From NCBI RefSeq assembly GCF_014197145.1, contig NZ_JACIEZ010000006.1, positions 124,001-188,000 of the forward strand: a DNA stretch of 64,000 nucleotides, written 5' to 3'. The position numbers and the translations under genes were made by a program. This DNA comes from Gellertiella hungarica. Its GTDB lineage: Bacteria; Pseudomonadota; Alphaproteobacteria; Rhizobiales; Rhizobiaceae. Below the pieces are notes generated by a model. It was given only the letters and a program-made list of their open reading frames with translations, was not told the DNA's origin and searched no databases. Below are positions 1 to 8,429 of the stretch, in pieces; the stretch's first letter is position 1; the number at the start of each line of letters is the position of its first letter.

Positions 1-248
1 AGGTACTGGCCCTGCCCGTCGCAGGTGATCTTGCCCTCGTCGATCACCATGTCCATCAGCCCGTCATTGTTGATGTCGAGCCGCTTGGCAAAGCCGTCGT
101 CGAACATGGCCTTCTGGCAGATTTCCGAGAAATGCTGCCGCTCGAAGCGCTCGGGGTCCTGCACCAGCTGCTGCTGGGCATCCGCGATCAGCGGAATGGT
201 GGCGAGAAGCGCGCCCGCGAGGGCGGCGATGGCTTTTCTGAGATACAT
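1..248 (-). CDS. Secreted hypothetical protein, N-terminal part only
   Basis: The frame opens with ATG at 248 and runs off the left edge of the window, so only about 82 residues are visible. The first ~24 residues (MYLRKAIAALAGALL..., then ADA before QQQ) look like a Sec signal peptide, so the product is probably periplasmic. The mature part has two cysteines (ICQKAM and ITCDGQ) and an acidic stretch DINNDGLMDMVIDEG resembling a calcium-loop or EF-hand-like segment. I do not recognise the family. The ribosome binding site is weak, but the signal peptide supports this start. Confidence 0.6.
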   Translation of the reverse strand, partial: MYLRKAIAALAGALLATIPLIADAQQQLVQDPERFERQHFSEICQKAMFDDGFAKRLDINNDGLMDMVIDEGKITCDGQGQY

Positions 249-403
249 GGCAAGGCCCGAGCGATCCTGGATATGCAAGGGACCATGAACAGGCGAGCTT
301 GCGCCGCCCTTGACAGGGCAGCGCCGGCGGGGGACTTAATCCCATCAAAATGCCGTTTCCGGCCCTGTCCGGACCCAGGCTCACCGGCAAGGGGATGAAG
401 CCG

Positions 404-1039
404 ATGTCGCTCCTCGAATTCCTCGACTATTCCGGCGTCGCCGTCTTCGCCGCCACGGGGGCGCTTGCGGCCTCGCGCAAGGAGCTCGATCTCATCGGCT
501 TCCTGTTCCTTGCGGCCGTGACGGGGATCGGCGGAGGAACGCTTCGCGACCTCATCCTCGGTCAGGCGCCGGTGTTCTGGGTCATGCGGCCCACCTATGT
601 GGTGGTCTGCGTCGCCATGGGCGTGCTGGTGTTCTTCACCGCGCACCTCTTCGAATCCCGCTACCGGCTGCTCGTCTGGCTGGATGCGATCGGGCTTTCC
701 GCCTATTGCGTGATGGGCGCCGCCAAGGGGCTGGCGGCCACCGCCTCGCCGACGGTGGCGATCGTGACGGGCACCATGACGGCGGCTTTCGGCGGCATCC
801 TGCGCGACATTCTCGCCAACGAGCCTTCGGTGCTTCTGCGGCCGGAAATCTATGTCACGGCGGCCCTCTCGGGAGCCGCACTCTTTACCCTGTCGTCCGA
901 AATGGGGGCGCCGCTCTGGCTGGCCTCGCTGGCCGGTGCGATCCTGGCTTTCGGGGTGCGGGGCGGCGCGCTTGCCTTCGGCTGGACCTTCCCGCCCTAC
1001 AAGGCGCGTCCCGGCCGTCATCCCGACGACGTGATGTGA
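404..1039 (+). CDS. TRIC/UPF0126 family cation channel-like membrane protein
   Basis: A ~211-residue polytopic membrane protein of the trimeric intracellular cation channel (TRIC, formerly UPF0126/YicG) family. Two pseudo-repeats are visible, each with the signature glycine-rich RD motif: GIGGGTLRDLI at about residue 40 and FGGILRDIL at about residue 130, separated by hydrophobic helices. Family length is ~205-215 residues. I chose ATG 404 because AAGGGG (389-394) sits 9 nt upstream; ATG 395 and one at 350 are in frame but lack a spaced ribosome site. It converges on irr. Family members are thought to conduct monovalent cations; the physiological role is unknown. Confidence 0.85.
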   Translation: MSLLEFLDYSGVAVFAATGALAASRKELDLIGFLFLAAVTGIGGGTLRDLILGQAPVFWVMRPTYVVVCVAMGVLVFFTAHLFESRYRLLVWLDAIGLSAYCVMGAAKGLAATASPTVAIVTGTMTAAFGGILRDILANEPSVLLRPEIYVTAALSGAALFTLSSEMGAPLWLASLAGAILAFGVRGGALAFGWTFPPYKARPGRHPDDVM

Positions 1040-1054
1040 GGGAGAGGCCGCGCC

Positions 1055-1474
1055 TCAGGCCTGTTTCGGGCGCAGGCGGATCACCACGTCCACATGGGCG
1101 ATTTCCATGCCCTCGGGCGCATCGGGGAGATTGCCGATGGTGATGTTGGAGACGGGGATGTCGAGCACCTCGTTGCGGCCCTCGACGAAGAAGTGGTGAT
1201 GATCCGACACATTGGTGTCGAAATAGGTCCTGGCGCTTTCCACCGCCAGAACGCGGATCATGCCGGCCTCGGTGAACTGGTGCAGCGTGTTGTAGACGGT
1301 TGCGAGCGAAACCGGCACGCCGGCGGCAACCGCCTCCTCGTGCAGTTCCTCGACGGTCAGGTGCCGGTCGCCCTTGGCAAAGAGGAGATCGGCGAGCGCG
1401 ATGCGCTGGCGGGTCGGGCGGAGGCCCGAGCGGCGAAGCCGCATTTCCGCTGTCGCAGGGGCAGTGGCCGTCAT
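1055..1474 (-). CDS. irr: Iron response regulator Irr (Fur family)
   Basis: A 139-residue Fur-superfamily regulator. The winged helix spans about residues 15-85 (LRPTRQRIALADLLF; VSLATVYNTLHQF), followed by the histidine cluster SDHHHFFVEGR characteristic of alphaproteobacterial Irr, which responds to haem and controls iron-dependent genes. The start at 1474 is set by a strong AAGGAG six bases upstream. It is divergent from fabA; irr next to fabA-fabB-fabI is typical of rhizobia. Fur itself is less likely given the HHH arrangement and the neighbours. Confidence 0.9.
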   Translation of the reverse strand: MTATAPATAEMRLRRSGLRPTRQRIALADLLFAKGDRHLTVEELHEEAVAAGVPVSLATVYNTLHQFTEAGMIRVLAVESARTYFDTNVSDHHHFFVEGRNEVLDIPVSNITIGNLPDAPEGMEIAHVDVVIRLRPKQA

Positions 1475-1764
1475 TTCGTCTCCTTTTTGAACCGGATGGC
1501 GCGCATCCATGTCACATGTCCTTTATCCCTCAAGCATATAACGGCAGGCGGGGCGCCTTTCAATAGAGCGCCGCCGGACAAAATGCCCCGGAAAGCCCTT
1601 GAAAAGCGCCGCTCCGGCGCAAGCATCGGCCGGACAAACCGCGAAAAAAGCGTGGGCAGGCCCCGGATGCCGCCCGCCGCGACCATTGTTGCGCTTCATT
1701 TTGGCTTAATCTTGCTTTAGAGCAGGGACAGATCATCATTACGCATTCAAGGAAAACGGTGTCC

Positions 1765-2271
1765 ATGGGAACCAGACAATCCAGCTATACCTATGAGGAA
1801 ATCCTCCAGTGCGGCCGCGGCGAATTGTTCGGCCCCGGCAATGCGCAGCTGCCGCTGCCGCCCATGCTGATGGTTCACCGCATCACCGAGATTTCCGAGA
1901 CGGGCGGCCTGCACGACAAGGGATTCATCCGCGCCGAATACGACGTACGCCCCGACGACTGGTATTTCCCCTGCCATTTCCAGGGCAACCCGATCATGCC
2001 CGGCTGCCTCGGCCTCGACGGCATGTGGCAGCTCACGGGCTTTTTCCTTGGCTGGCTCGGGGAACCGGGACGCGGCATGGCGCTTTCCACGGGGGAAGTG
2101 AAGTTCAAGGGCATGGTGCGCCCGGAGACGAAGCTGCTGCAGTACGAGATCGACTTCAAGCGCGTGATGCGCGGCCGCCTCGTGCTCGGCACCGCCGATG
2201 GCGTGCTCAAGGCCGACGGCGAGCCGATCTACCAGGCCACCGACCTGCGCGTCGGGCTTTCCAAGGCCTGA
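1765..2271 (+). CDS. fabA: 3-hydroxydecanoyl-ACP dehydratase/isomerase FabA
   Basis: A 168-residue beta-hydroxydecanoyl-ACP dehydratase that also isomerises trans-2- to cis-3-decenoyl-ACP, the branch point of anaerobic-type unsaturated fatty acid synthesis. The active-site His is at residue 71 ([13 protein letters not shown]) and the Asp at residue 85 (CLGLDGMWQ), the expected spacing. Length matches the family (~170). ATG 1765 gives MGTRQSSY, like rhizobial FabA; a GTG at 1759 is in frame and closer to the AAGGA at 1749, so the exact start is slightly uncertain. First gene of fabA-fabB-fabI. Confidence 0.95.
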   Translation: MGTRQSSYTYEEILQCGRGELFGPGNAQLPLPPMLMVHRITEISETGGLHDKGFIRAEYDVRPDDWYFPCHFQGNPIMPGCLGLDGMWQLTGFFLGWLGEPGRGMALSTGEVKFKGMVRPETKLLQYEIDFKRVMRGRLVLGTADGVLKADGEPIYQATDLRVGLSKA

Positions 2272-2343
2272 CACTTGCCGGATCGCCGCGAAGACCACAT
2301 CTGAAACGGCGATCCAACTGACGAAACGAAAGAAAAGGTTCCC

Positions 2344-3570
2344 ATGATGAGACGGGTAGTTGTTACGGGTCTGGGCATTGTATCCTCGATCGGAAACGAT
2401 GCTGCGGAAGTGACCGCCTCGCTGCGCAATGCCAAGTCCGGCATTTCGTTCTCCAACGATTTTGCCGAGCATGGCTTCCGCTGCCAGGTCTGGGGCCGGC
2501 CGACGCTCGACCCGACGGAACTCGTCGACCGCCGCGCCATGCGCTTCCTGTCGCAGGGCGGCGCGTGGAACCATGTCGCCATGAAGCAGGCGATCGCCGA
2601 TGCGGGCCTCGAGGAAGCGGACTACGCCAAGAAGGAACGCGTCGGCATCATCATGGGTTCGGGCGGTCCTTCCACCCGCACCATCATCGAGGCGGCGGAA
2701 ATCACCCAGAAGAACAACTCGCCGAAGCGCATCGGCCCGTTTGCCGTGCCGAAGGCCATGTCCTCCACGGCGTCGGCGACGCTCGCCACCTGGTTCCAGA
2801 TCCATGGCGTGAACTACTCGATCTCGTCGGCCTGCTCCACCTCGGCGCACTGCATCGGCAATGCCGCGGAGATGATCCAGTGGGGCAAGCAGGACATGGT
2901 CTTTGCCGGCGGTCACGAGGATCTCGACTGGTCGATGTCGAACCTCTTCGACGCCATGGGTGCCATGTCCTCCAAGTACAACGACACGCCGGCGACGGCA
3001 TCGCGCGCCTATGACGTCTCGCGCGACGGCTTCGTGATCGCCGGCGGTGCGGGCGTGCTGGTGCTGGAAGAACTGGAGCATGCCAAGGCCCGCGGGGCGA
3101 AGATCTATGCCGAGCTCGTCGGCTACGGCGCGACCTCCGACGGCTACGACATGGTCGCTCCCTCGGGCGAGGGCGCGGTGCGCTGCATGCGCCAGGCGCT
3201 TTCGACCGTGAAGGGCGAGGTGGATTACATCAACACCCACGGCACCTCGACGCCGGTCGGCGACTCCAAGGAGATCGGGGCCATCCGCGAAGTGTTCGGC
3301 GAGAAGATGCCGCACATCCAGTCCACCAAGTCGCTCACCGGCCATTCGCTGGGTGCGGCGGGCGCACAGGAGGCGATCTATTCGCTGCTGATGATGCAGG
3401 AGGGCTTCATCGGCGAGAGCGCGCACATCGCCGAGCTCGATCCGGAATTTGCGGGCGTGCCGATCGTGCGCAGCCGCATAGACAATGCCAAGATCGACAC
3501 GGCGCTTTCCAATTCCTTCGGTTTCGGCGGGACAAACGCGACGCTGGTCTTCCAGCGCTACAACGGGTAA
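2344..3570 (+). CDS. fabB: 3-oxoacyl-ACP synthase I FabB
   Basis: A ~408-residue KAS I condensing enzyme that elongates the cis-3-decenoyl-ACP made by FabA. The Cys-His-His triad is visible: the nucleophile in [10 protein letters not shown] (about residue 163), [11 protein letters not shown] (about 298) and [12 protein letters not shown] (about 334); the glycine-rich C-terminal GFGGTNA is also present. It lies 72 bp after fabA and probably in the same operon. Tandem ATGs at 2344 and 2347 leave the start uncertain by one codon. Confidence 0.95.
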   Translation: MMRRVVVTGLGIVSSIGNDAAEVTASLRNAKSGISFSNDFAEHGFRCQVWGRPTLDPTELVDRRAMRFLSQGGAWNHVAMKQAIADAGLEEADYAKKERVGIIMGSGGPSTRTIIEAAEITQKNNSPKRIGPFAVPKAMSSTASATLATWFQIHGVNYSISSACSTSAHCIGNAAEMIQWGKQDMVFAGGHEDLDWSMSNLFDAMGAMSSKYNDTPATASRAYDVSRDGFVIAGGAGVLVLEELEHAKARGAKIYAELVGYGATSDGYDMVAPSGEGAVRCMRQALSTVKGEVDYINTHGTSTPVGDSKEIGAIREVFGEKMPHIQSTKSLTGHSLGAAGAQEAIYSLLMMQEGFIGESAHIAELDPEFAGVPIVRSRIDNAKIDTALSNSFGFGGTNATLVFQRYNG

Positions 3571-3576
3571 CGGGGC

Positions 3577-4383
3577 ATGGCACAACTGATGCAGGGGAAA
3601 CGCGGCCTCATCATGGGCGTCGCGAACAATCACTCGATCGCCTGGGGCATTTCCAAGGCGCTCGCGGCGGAAGGCGCGGAACTCGCCATCACCTACCAGG
3701 GCGAGGCGCTCGGCAAGCGGGTGAAGCCGCTGGCGGCCGAGGTCGGCTCCGACTTCCTCCTCCAGTGCGACGTGGAAGACCTCGCCTCGGTGGACCAGGT
3801 CTTCGAGGCGCTGAAGGAGCGCTGGGGCGGCATCGACTTCGTCGTGCATGCCATCGGCTTTTCCGACAAGAACGAGCTGAAGGGGCTTTATGCCGACACC
3901 ACGCGGGACAACTTTACCCGCACCATGGTGATCTCCTGCTTCTCCTTCACGGAAGTGGCCAAGCGCGCCGCCGCCATCATGAACGAGGGCGGCTCCATGC
4001 TCACCCTCACCTATGGCGGCTCCATGCGCGTGATGCCGAACTATAACGTGATGGGCGTGGCCAAGGCCGCGCTCGAAGCCTCCGTCCGCTATCTCGCCGC
4101 CGATTACGGTCCGCGCGGCCTGCGTGTGAACGCCATTTCAGCAGGGCCGATCCGCACGCTCGCAGGCGCCGGCATCTCGGACGCACGCGCCATGCTCTCC
4201 TGGCAGCAGAAGAACTCGCCGATGCGCCGCACGGTGACCATCGAGGACGTGGGTTCCTCCGCGCTCTACCTGCTTTCCGGCCTGTCGCGCGGGGTGACCG
4301 GGGAGATCCATTACGTGGATTCCGGCTACAACATCACCTCGATGCCGACGCTCGAGACGCTGAGGAACGCGGACGCCGAGTGA
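3577..4383 (+). CDS. fabI: Enoyl-ACP reductase (NADH) FabI
   Basis: A 268-residue SDR-fold enoyl-ACP reductase, the last step of each fatty acid elongation cycle. The N-terminal nucleotide-binding segment is GLIMGVANNHSIAWGI; the catalytic residues fall at Tyr146, Tyr156 and Lys163 (NYNVMGVAK), as in classical FabI with its Y-x6-K spacing. It starts 6 bp after fabB and ends 28 bp before a strong terminator, so it closes the fab operon. Rhizobia often have two fabI copies; which one this is cannot be told here. Confidence 0.95.
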   Translation: MAQLMQGKRGLIMGVANNHSIAWGISKALAAEGAELAITYQGEALGKRVKPLAAEVGSDFLLQCDVEDLASVDQVFEALKERWGGIDFVVHAIGFSDKNELKGLYADTTRDNFTRTMVISCFSFTEVAKRAAAIMNEGGSMLTLTYGGSMRVMPNYNVMGVAKAALEASVRYLAADYGPRGLRVNAISAGPIRTLAGAGISDARAMLSWQQKNSPMRRTVTIEDVGSSALYLLSGLSRGVTGEIHYVDSGYNITSMPTLETLRNADAE

Positions 4384-4411
4384 GGCCAGCCGCCCTCGAC
4401 CGCAGGACACG

Positions 4412-4444
4412 AAAACCCCCGCCGGCCCTGCCGCGGGGGTTTTT
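4412..4444 (+). terminator. Rho-independent terminator after fabI
   Basis: An 11-bp perfect stem (AAAACCCCCGC 4412-4422 with GCGGGGGTTTT 4433-4443) around a 10-nt loop, ending in a short T run. It sits 28 bp after the fabI stop and separates the fab operon from the kinase gene. Confidence 0.85.
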
Positions 4445-4521
4445 CTTTCGCCAGCCGGCGCGACCCGCGGGGGAACATTTTGCCGCTCGCGGCGTTTGTA
4501 TCCGGTTCGAGGGGAGTTGGC

Positions 4522-6471
4522 ATGCAGGGCGATCGGGATTTGCTGGACAGCCGGATGGCTCTCGTGGAGGGGCGTTACCGGCTCCTCGTCGATGCCATCA
4601 AGGAATATGCCATCTACATGCTCGACACGACCGGTCGGGTGATCAGCTGGAACAGCGGCGCCGAGCGCTTCAAGGGCTATCGCGCGCCGGAGATCCTCGG
4701 CAGCCATTTCTCCCGTTTCTATACGCCCGAAGACCGTCATGTGGGCCTGCCGGCCCGGGCGCTGCAGATCGCCGAACGCGAGGGGCGCTTCGAGAACGAA
4801 GGCTGGCGCGTGCGCAAGGACGGCACCCGTTTCTGGGCGCATGTGGTGCTGGACCCCATTCGCGGGCCGGACGGCCACCTGATTGCCTTTGCCAAGATCA
4901 CCCGCGACCTGACCGACAAGAAGCGCATCGAGGCGGAGCTGCGGCTCAGCGAAACCCAGTTCCGCGTGCTGGTGGACGGGGTGATCGATTATGCGATCTT
5001 CATGCTCGGCCTCAACGGCGACATCACCACCTGGAACCCCGGCGCGGAGCGCATCAAGGGCTACAGCCGCGAGGAGGTGGTGGGCACCAGCTTTTCCCGC
5101 TTCTACACCCCCGAGGACATCGAGGCCGGCATTCCCCGGCAGGCGCTGGCCGTGGCCTACAAGACCGGCCGTTTCGAAACGGAAGGCTGGCGCGTGCGCA
5201 AGAACGGCACCCGCTTCTGGGCGAGCGTGGTGATCGATGCCATCCGCGACGAGATGGGTTCGGTCGTCGGCTTCGCCAAGGTCACCCGCGACATCACCGA
5301 AAAGCGCGAGGCCCAGCGCGCCCTCGACCAGGCCCGCGAGGAGCTGTTCCAGGCGCAGAAGATGGAGGCGCTCGGCCGGCTGACGGGTGGCATCGCGCAT
5401 GATTTCAACAACCTGCTGATGGCGATCACCGGCAGCCTGGAGCTTCTCAGGCGGCACCTCCCCGACGACGAGAAGACCGCGCAGCTGATTGCCAATGCAC
5501 TCGAAGGGGCCAATCGGGGCGCTGCCCTCACGCGGCAGATGCTCGCCTTCTCCCGCAAGCAGGATCTCAATCTGGAGCCCGTCGACCTGAACCAGCTGGC
5601 GCGCGAGGTAAAGGTCATGCTGGAGCGGACGATCGGCCCGGGCATCTCCATCGAGGCGCGCATCCCCTCCAGCCTGCCGCGCGTGCGCTCCGACGTGAAC
5701 CAGCTGACGAGCGCGCTTCTCAACCTCGCCGTCAATGCCCGGGACGCCATGCCCCATGGCGGGCGGATGCGCTTCGGGGCAAAGGCAACCGAGATTTCCG
5801 ACGCGCCGGAGGGAGGGCCACCGCTCCGGCCCGGGTCCTATGTGTGCCTGTTCGTCTCCGACGAGGGGATCGGCATGGATCAGGAAACGCTGGAGAAATC
5901 CACGACGCCCTTCTTCACAACCAAGGAGATCGGCAAGGGCACAGGCCTCGGCCTGTCGATGGTGCATGGCTTCATGGAGCAGTCGGGCGGCCGGCTGCTC
6001 TTGCATTCGAAGCCGGGACGCGGCACGCGGGCGGAGCTGTGGCTTCCGGCGCTTGCCGAGGAACAGCCCGTGGTGCGCAAGCCGGAAAAGGGCGACACGC
6101 GCCTGCCCGGCCGGCAAAGGCATCTCAAGGTGCTTGCCGTCGACGACGATCCGCTGGTGCTGCTGAACACGGTGCTGATGCTCGAGGGCTTCGGCCATCA
6201 CGTGGAGCAGACGACATCCGCGCCCAAGGCGCTGGACATGCTGGCGAGCGACCCGTCCTTCGACCTTCTGGTCAGCGACCAGTCCATGCCGAAGATGACG
6301 GGGCTGGAGCTGATCGAGGAGGTGCGGCGCCACCGGCCCGGCCTGCCCTGCGTGCTGGCGACCGGCTATTCGCAGGAGGCGGGACTGAAGCTCGAGGGCG
6401 TGACCTGGCTTGCAAAACCCTTCACCGAGCACGATCTCAACCGCGCCGTGGCCGAGGCCACGGGGAAATGA
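4522..6471 (+). CDS. Double-PAS hybrid sensor histidine kinase/response regulator
   Basis: A ~649-residue cytoplasmic sensor without membrane segments. Order: PAS1 (about 18-125), PAS2 (about 142-250), a short coiled coil, HisKA with the phospho-acceptor His293 (GGIAHDFNNLL), HATPase (N box NLAVNARDAM, G box DEGIGMD, GTGLGLS) and a C-terminal receiver with phospho-acceptor Asp586 (LLVSDQSMPKMTG) and the switch lysine in WLAKPF. The two PAS domains are near copies of each other. ATG 4522 follows GAGGGGAG at good spacing; an upstream in-frame start lacks one. No partner regulator is adjacent, and the ligand is unknown; no FixL haem histidine is recognisable. Confidence 0.88.
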   Translation: MQGDRDLLDSRMALVEGRYRLLVDAIKEYAIYMLDTTGRVISWNSGAERFKGYRAPEILGSHFSRFYTPEDRHVGLPARALQIAEREGRFENEGWRVRKDGTRFWAHVVLDPIRGPDGHLIAFAKITRDLTDKKRIEAELRLSETQFRVLVDGVIDYAIFMLGLNGDITTWNPGAERIKGYSREEVVGTSFSRFYTPEDIEAGIPRQALAVAYKTGRFETEGWRVRKNGTRFWASVVIDAIRDEMGSVVGFAKVTRDITEKREAQRALDQAREELFQAQKMEALGRLTGGIAHDFNNLLMAITGSLELLRRHLPDDEKTAQLIANALEGANRGAALTRQMLAFSRKQDLNLEPVDLNQLAREVKVMLERTIGPGISIEARIPSSLPRVRSDVNQLTSALLNLAVNARDAMPHGGRMRFGAKATEISDAPEGGPPLRPGSYVCLFVSDEGIGMDQETLEKSTTPFFTTKEIGKGTGLGLSMVHGFMEQSGGRLLLHSKPGRGTRAELWLPALAEEQPVVRKPEKGDTRLPGRQRHLKVLAVDDDPLVLLNTVLMLEGFGHHVEQTTSAPKALDMLASDPSFDLLVSDQSMPKMTGLELIEEVRRHRPGLPCVLATGYSQEAGLKLEGVTWLAKPFTEHDLNRAVAEATGK

Positions 6472-6553
6472 GCAATCCAATTGCCTGAATGCGGAAAGGG
6501 CGGAGACGCCATCCGCATCCCCGCCCCTGCCCGTATTGTTGCCTCGCCCTGCC

Positions 6554-7492
6554 TCAGAGCGTCTTCGACCAGTTGTCGTACCAGGCGCGGAAGAGCGCAT
6601 ACTGCTTTTCGGCAAAGCCGCGCTGGCTGTCGGACAGGGCATCCGTCTCGTTGAAGTGCAGCGTGTATTCCGGATTGCCGGTCAGCACCATCAGATGCTT
6701 GTAGAAGAGAACGAGATCCGGACCTTCGTCGAAGGAGGAAAGGACGGCAAGCGCCTGCTCGAGCTCGAGCGCCCGGACGCGCGCCTTCGCATCGCCCGCG
6801 GCGGCTGCCTCGCAGAGCGAGACGAGGTGAAGCACCTCCTTCGGCAGCACGTTGCCGATGCCGGTGATGGCGCCGGCCGCACCGCAGTTCACGTAGCCGT
6901 GGAAGACGGCGGTATCGACGCCGACCATCAGCGTGACGTCGTCGTCACGGCTGGTGATGTTTTCCGCGGCATAGCGCATGTCGGCCGGACCGCCGAATTC
7001 CTTGAAGCCGACGAGGTTCGGATGCTCGCGGCGCAGTTCGAAGAAGAGATCGGCGCGGGTGGCGAAGCCGTAATAGGGGCTGTTGTAGATGACGGCCGGC
7101 AGATCGGTCGCTGCCGAGAGGATCGCCTTGAAGTGGGCCTTCTGGGCCGCGATGGACGGGCCGCGCGACAGCACGCGGGGGATGACCATCAGGCCGTGGG
7201 CGCCGACCTTCTGGGCATGGGCCGCATGGGCAACCGCCATGACCGTATTGACGGCGCCGGTCCCGACGATGACCTTCAGGCCCGCCTTGACCAGGCGCTC
7301 CACGCCTTCCATGCGCTGGGCATCGGTGAGCAGCGGCCAGTCTCCCATCGAGCCGCAATAGACGACCGACGCCATGCCGGCGGCAACGAGTTCGCGGCCC
7401 TTGGCGACCAGGGCGTCGAAATCGGGCGTGCGGTCCGCCTTGCAGGGCGTCATGAGGGCCGGGATCACGCCGGTAAAGATGCTGGATTTCAC
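6554..7492 (-). CDS. DapA-family lyase, probably a hydroxyproline-pathway deaminase
   Basis: A 312-residue class I aldolase-fold enzyme of the dihydrodipicolinate synthase/N-acetylneuraminate lyase family. The Schiff-base Lys164 (LVGFKEFGG) and Tyr136 (VIYNSPYYG) are present, but the usual GTTGE loop is replaced by CGSMGDWP (about 46-53). That loop and the neighbouring GntR and DadA-like genes suggest 1-pyrroline-4-hydroxy-2-carboxylate deaminase of hydroxyproline catabolism; this is inference, and true lysine biosynthesis is unlikely. The start is GTG 7492, chosen because GAGGAGA lies six bases upstream. A 30-bp perfect palindrome lies ~80 bp upstream. Confidence 0.75.
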   Translation of the reverse strand: MKSSIFTGVIPALMTPCKADRTPDFDALVAKGRELVAAGMASVVYCGSMGDWPLLTDAQRMEGVERLVKAGLKVIVGTGAVNTVMAVAHAAHAQKVGAHGLMVIPRVLSRGPSIAAQKAHFKAILSAATDLPAVIYNSPYYGFATRADLFFELRREHPNLVGFKEFGGPADMRYAAENITSRDDDVTLMVGVDTAVFHGYVNCGAAGAITGIGNVLPKEVLHLVSLCEAAAAGDAKARVRALELEQALAVLSSFDEGPDLVLFYKHLMVLTGNPEYTLHFNETDALSDSQRGFAEKQYALFRAWYDNWSKTL

Positions 7493-7571
7493 GTCAGTCT
7501 CCTCTCGATGGCTCATTGGCTGCGGCATGCGCATGAAGCTGCCGGCCTGCGATGAAGCCTTCATAGCATCT

Positions 7572-7601
7572 TGCATTTTTCTTGTCGACAAGAAAAATGC
7601 A
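7572..7601. promoter_or_regulatory. Perfect 30-bp palindrome, likely GntR operator
   Basis: The half TGCATTTTTCTTGTC (7572-7586) is followed directly by its exact reverse complement GACAAGAAAAATGCA (7587-7601). With no loop it suits a dimeric repressor better than a terminator. It lies between the gntR stop and the GTG of the DapA-family gene, about 80 bp upstream of the latter. The core CTTGTCGACAAG is typical in form of FCD/FadR-type GntR operators, so the adjacent regulator is the obvious candidate. Confidence 0.7.
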
Positions 7602-7650
7602 GCACACGGAATCCCCTGCGGCAAGCCCGTCCGGGCTGCGACAGGGAAGA

Positions 7651-8361
7651 TCAGAGCGAAAGGTTGAGCGGGTCCTTGCGGCTGAAGAGCTGCTGCACCT
7701 GCAGCACGATCTGCTCCGCGTGCTCGCGCGCCATCCGGTCCGCGCCCTCGGCATCGCGGGCCTCGATGAGGGCGATCAGCCGCGCATGCTCCTCGACGAA
7801 GCGTCCGGGAAACTCCTCGCCGTAGGAGTTGTAGTAGAGGCGCAGGATGCGGCGTCCCTCGTCCAGCAGGCGGCGGAAGAGGCCGGTGAAATAGGAGTTG
7901 CGCCCGGCTTCGGCAATCGCCGCATGAAACTCGGCATTGGTGGCGATCATGGCGAGCGCGTCCCGGGCAGCGACGGCCGCCGCATAGGCCTCGTGATGGT
8001 CGCGGATGACGGCGAGGTCTTCCGGGCGGTGATGCTGGGCGGCGAGACGGGTGGTCACCCGGTACATCAGCACCATGGCATCGAAGAAGGGATTGAGATT
8101 GAGGAAATCGATGTTCGAGACCATGGTGGAGCGGTTCGGCAGGGTCTCGATCAGCCCCTCCCCCGCCAGCCGCACCAGGGCTTCGCGGATCGGCGTGCGC
8201 GAGATCCTGAAGCGCTCGGCCAGTTGCATCTCGTCCACGGGGCTGCCGGGCGCCAGCTTGAGATCAAGGATCTCGTCGCGCAGCATGTCATAGACCATCT
8301 TGACGCCCGAGCCTCTCTTGCGCTCGGTGATGGCGGGGGATGCGGGGCTCTTTTCGGTCAT
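7651..8361 (-). CDS. GntR family regulator, FadR/FCD subfamily
   Basis: A ~236-residue repressor-type regulator: N-terminal winged helix (about 20-85, with ERFRISRTPIREALVRLAGEGLIE) and a C-terminal helical FCD ligand domain (about 95-225) that includes the metal-site pattern NAEFHAAIAEA and EEHARLIALI. The start at 8361 is preceded by an AAGAGG-type site; an ATG at 8388 has none. It lies between the DapA-family and DadA-like genes on the same strand and probably controls them in response to a catabolic intermediate. Confidence 0.88.
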   Translation of the reverse strand: MTEKSPASPAITERKRGSGVKMVYDMLRDEILDLKLAPGSPVDEMQLAERFRISRTPIREALVRLAGEGLIETLPNRSTMVSNIDFLNLNPFFDAMVLMYRVTTRLAAQHHRPEDLAVIRDHHEAYAAAVAARDALAMIATNAEFHAAIAEAGRNSYFTGLFRRLLDEGRRILRLYYNSYGEEFPGRFVEEHARLIALIEARDAEGADRMAREHAEQIVLQVQQLFSRKDPLNLSL

Positions 8362-8429
8362 CGTCGTCCTCTTGTCGCCCTCCCGCACATACCGGACTTT
8401 GCGCGGAAATCAAACCTCCCCGCGCCGGC

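Noticed and set aside
1475-1764. Possible small gene in the irr-fabA gap
   Set aside because: Short frames on both strands are Arg-rich, overlap promoters and lack good ribosome sites; treated as regulatory sequence.
1747-3849. 700-codon open frame antisense to fabA-fabB
   Set aside because: It mirrors conserved genes with intact catalytic residues; long antisense frames are expected in GC-rich DNA and the translation is Arg/Gly/His-rich without a recognisable domain.
4138-6642. 834-codon open frame antisense to fabI and the hybrid kinase
   Set aside because: Shadow of well-supported coding sequence; no family resemblance and no ribosome site.
6554-7492. Biosynthetic dihydrodipicolinate synthase DapA
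   Set aside because: The GTTGE loop is replaced, and the neighbours are catabolic with a dedicated GntR regulator.
7572-7601. Terminator of the gntR gene
   Set aside because: The perfect palindrome has no loop or T tail and its position before the next start suits an operator.
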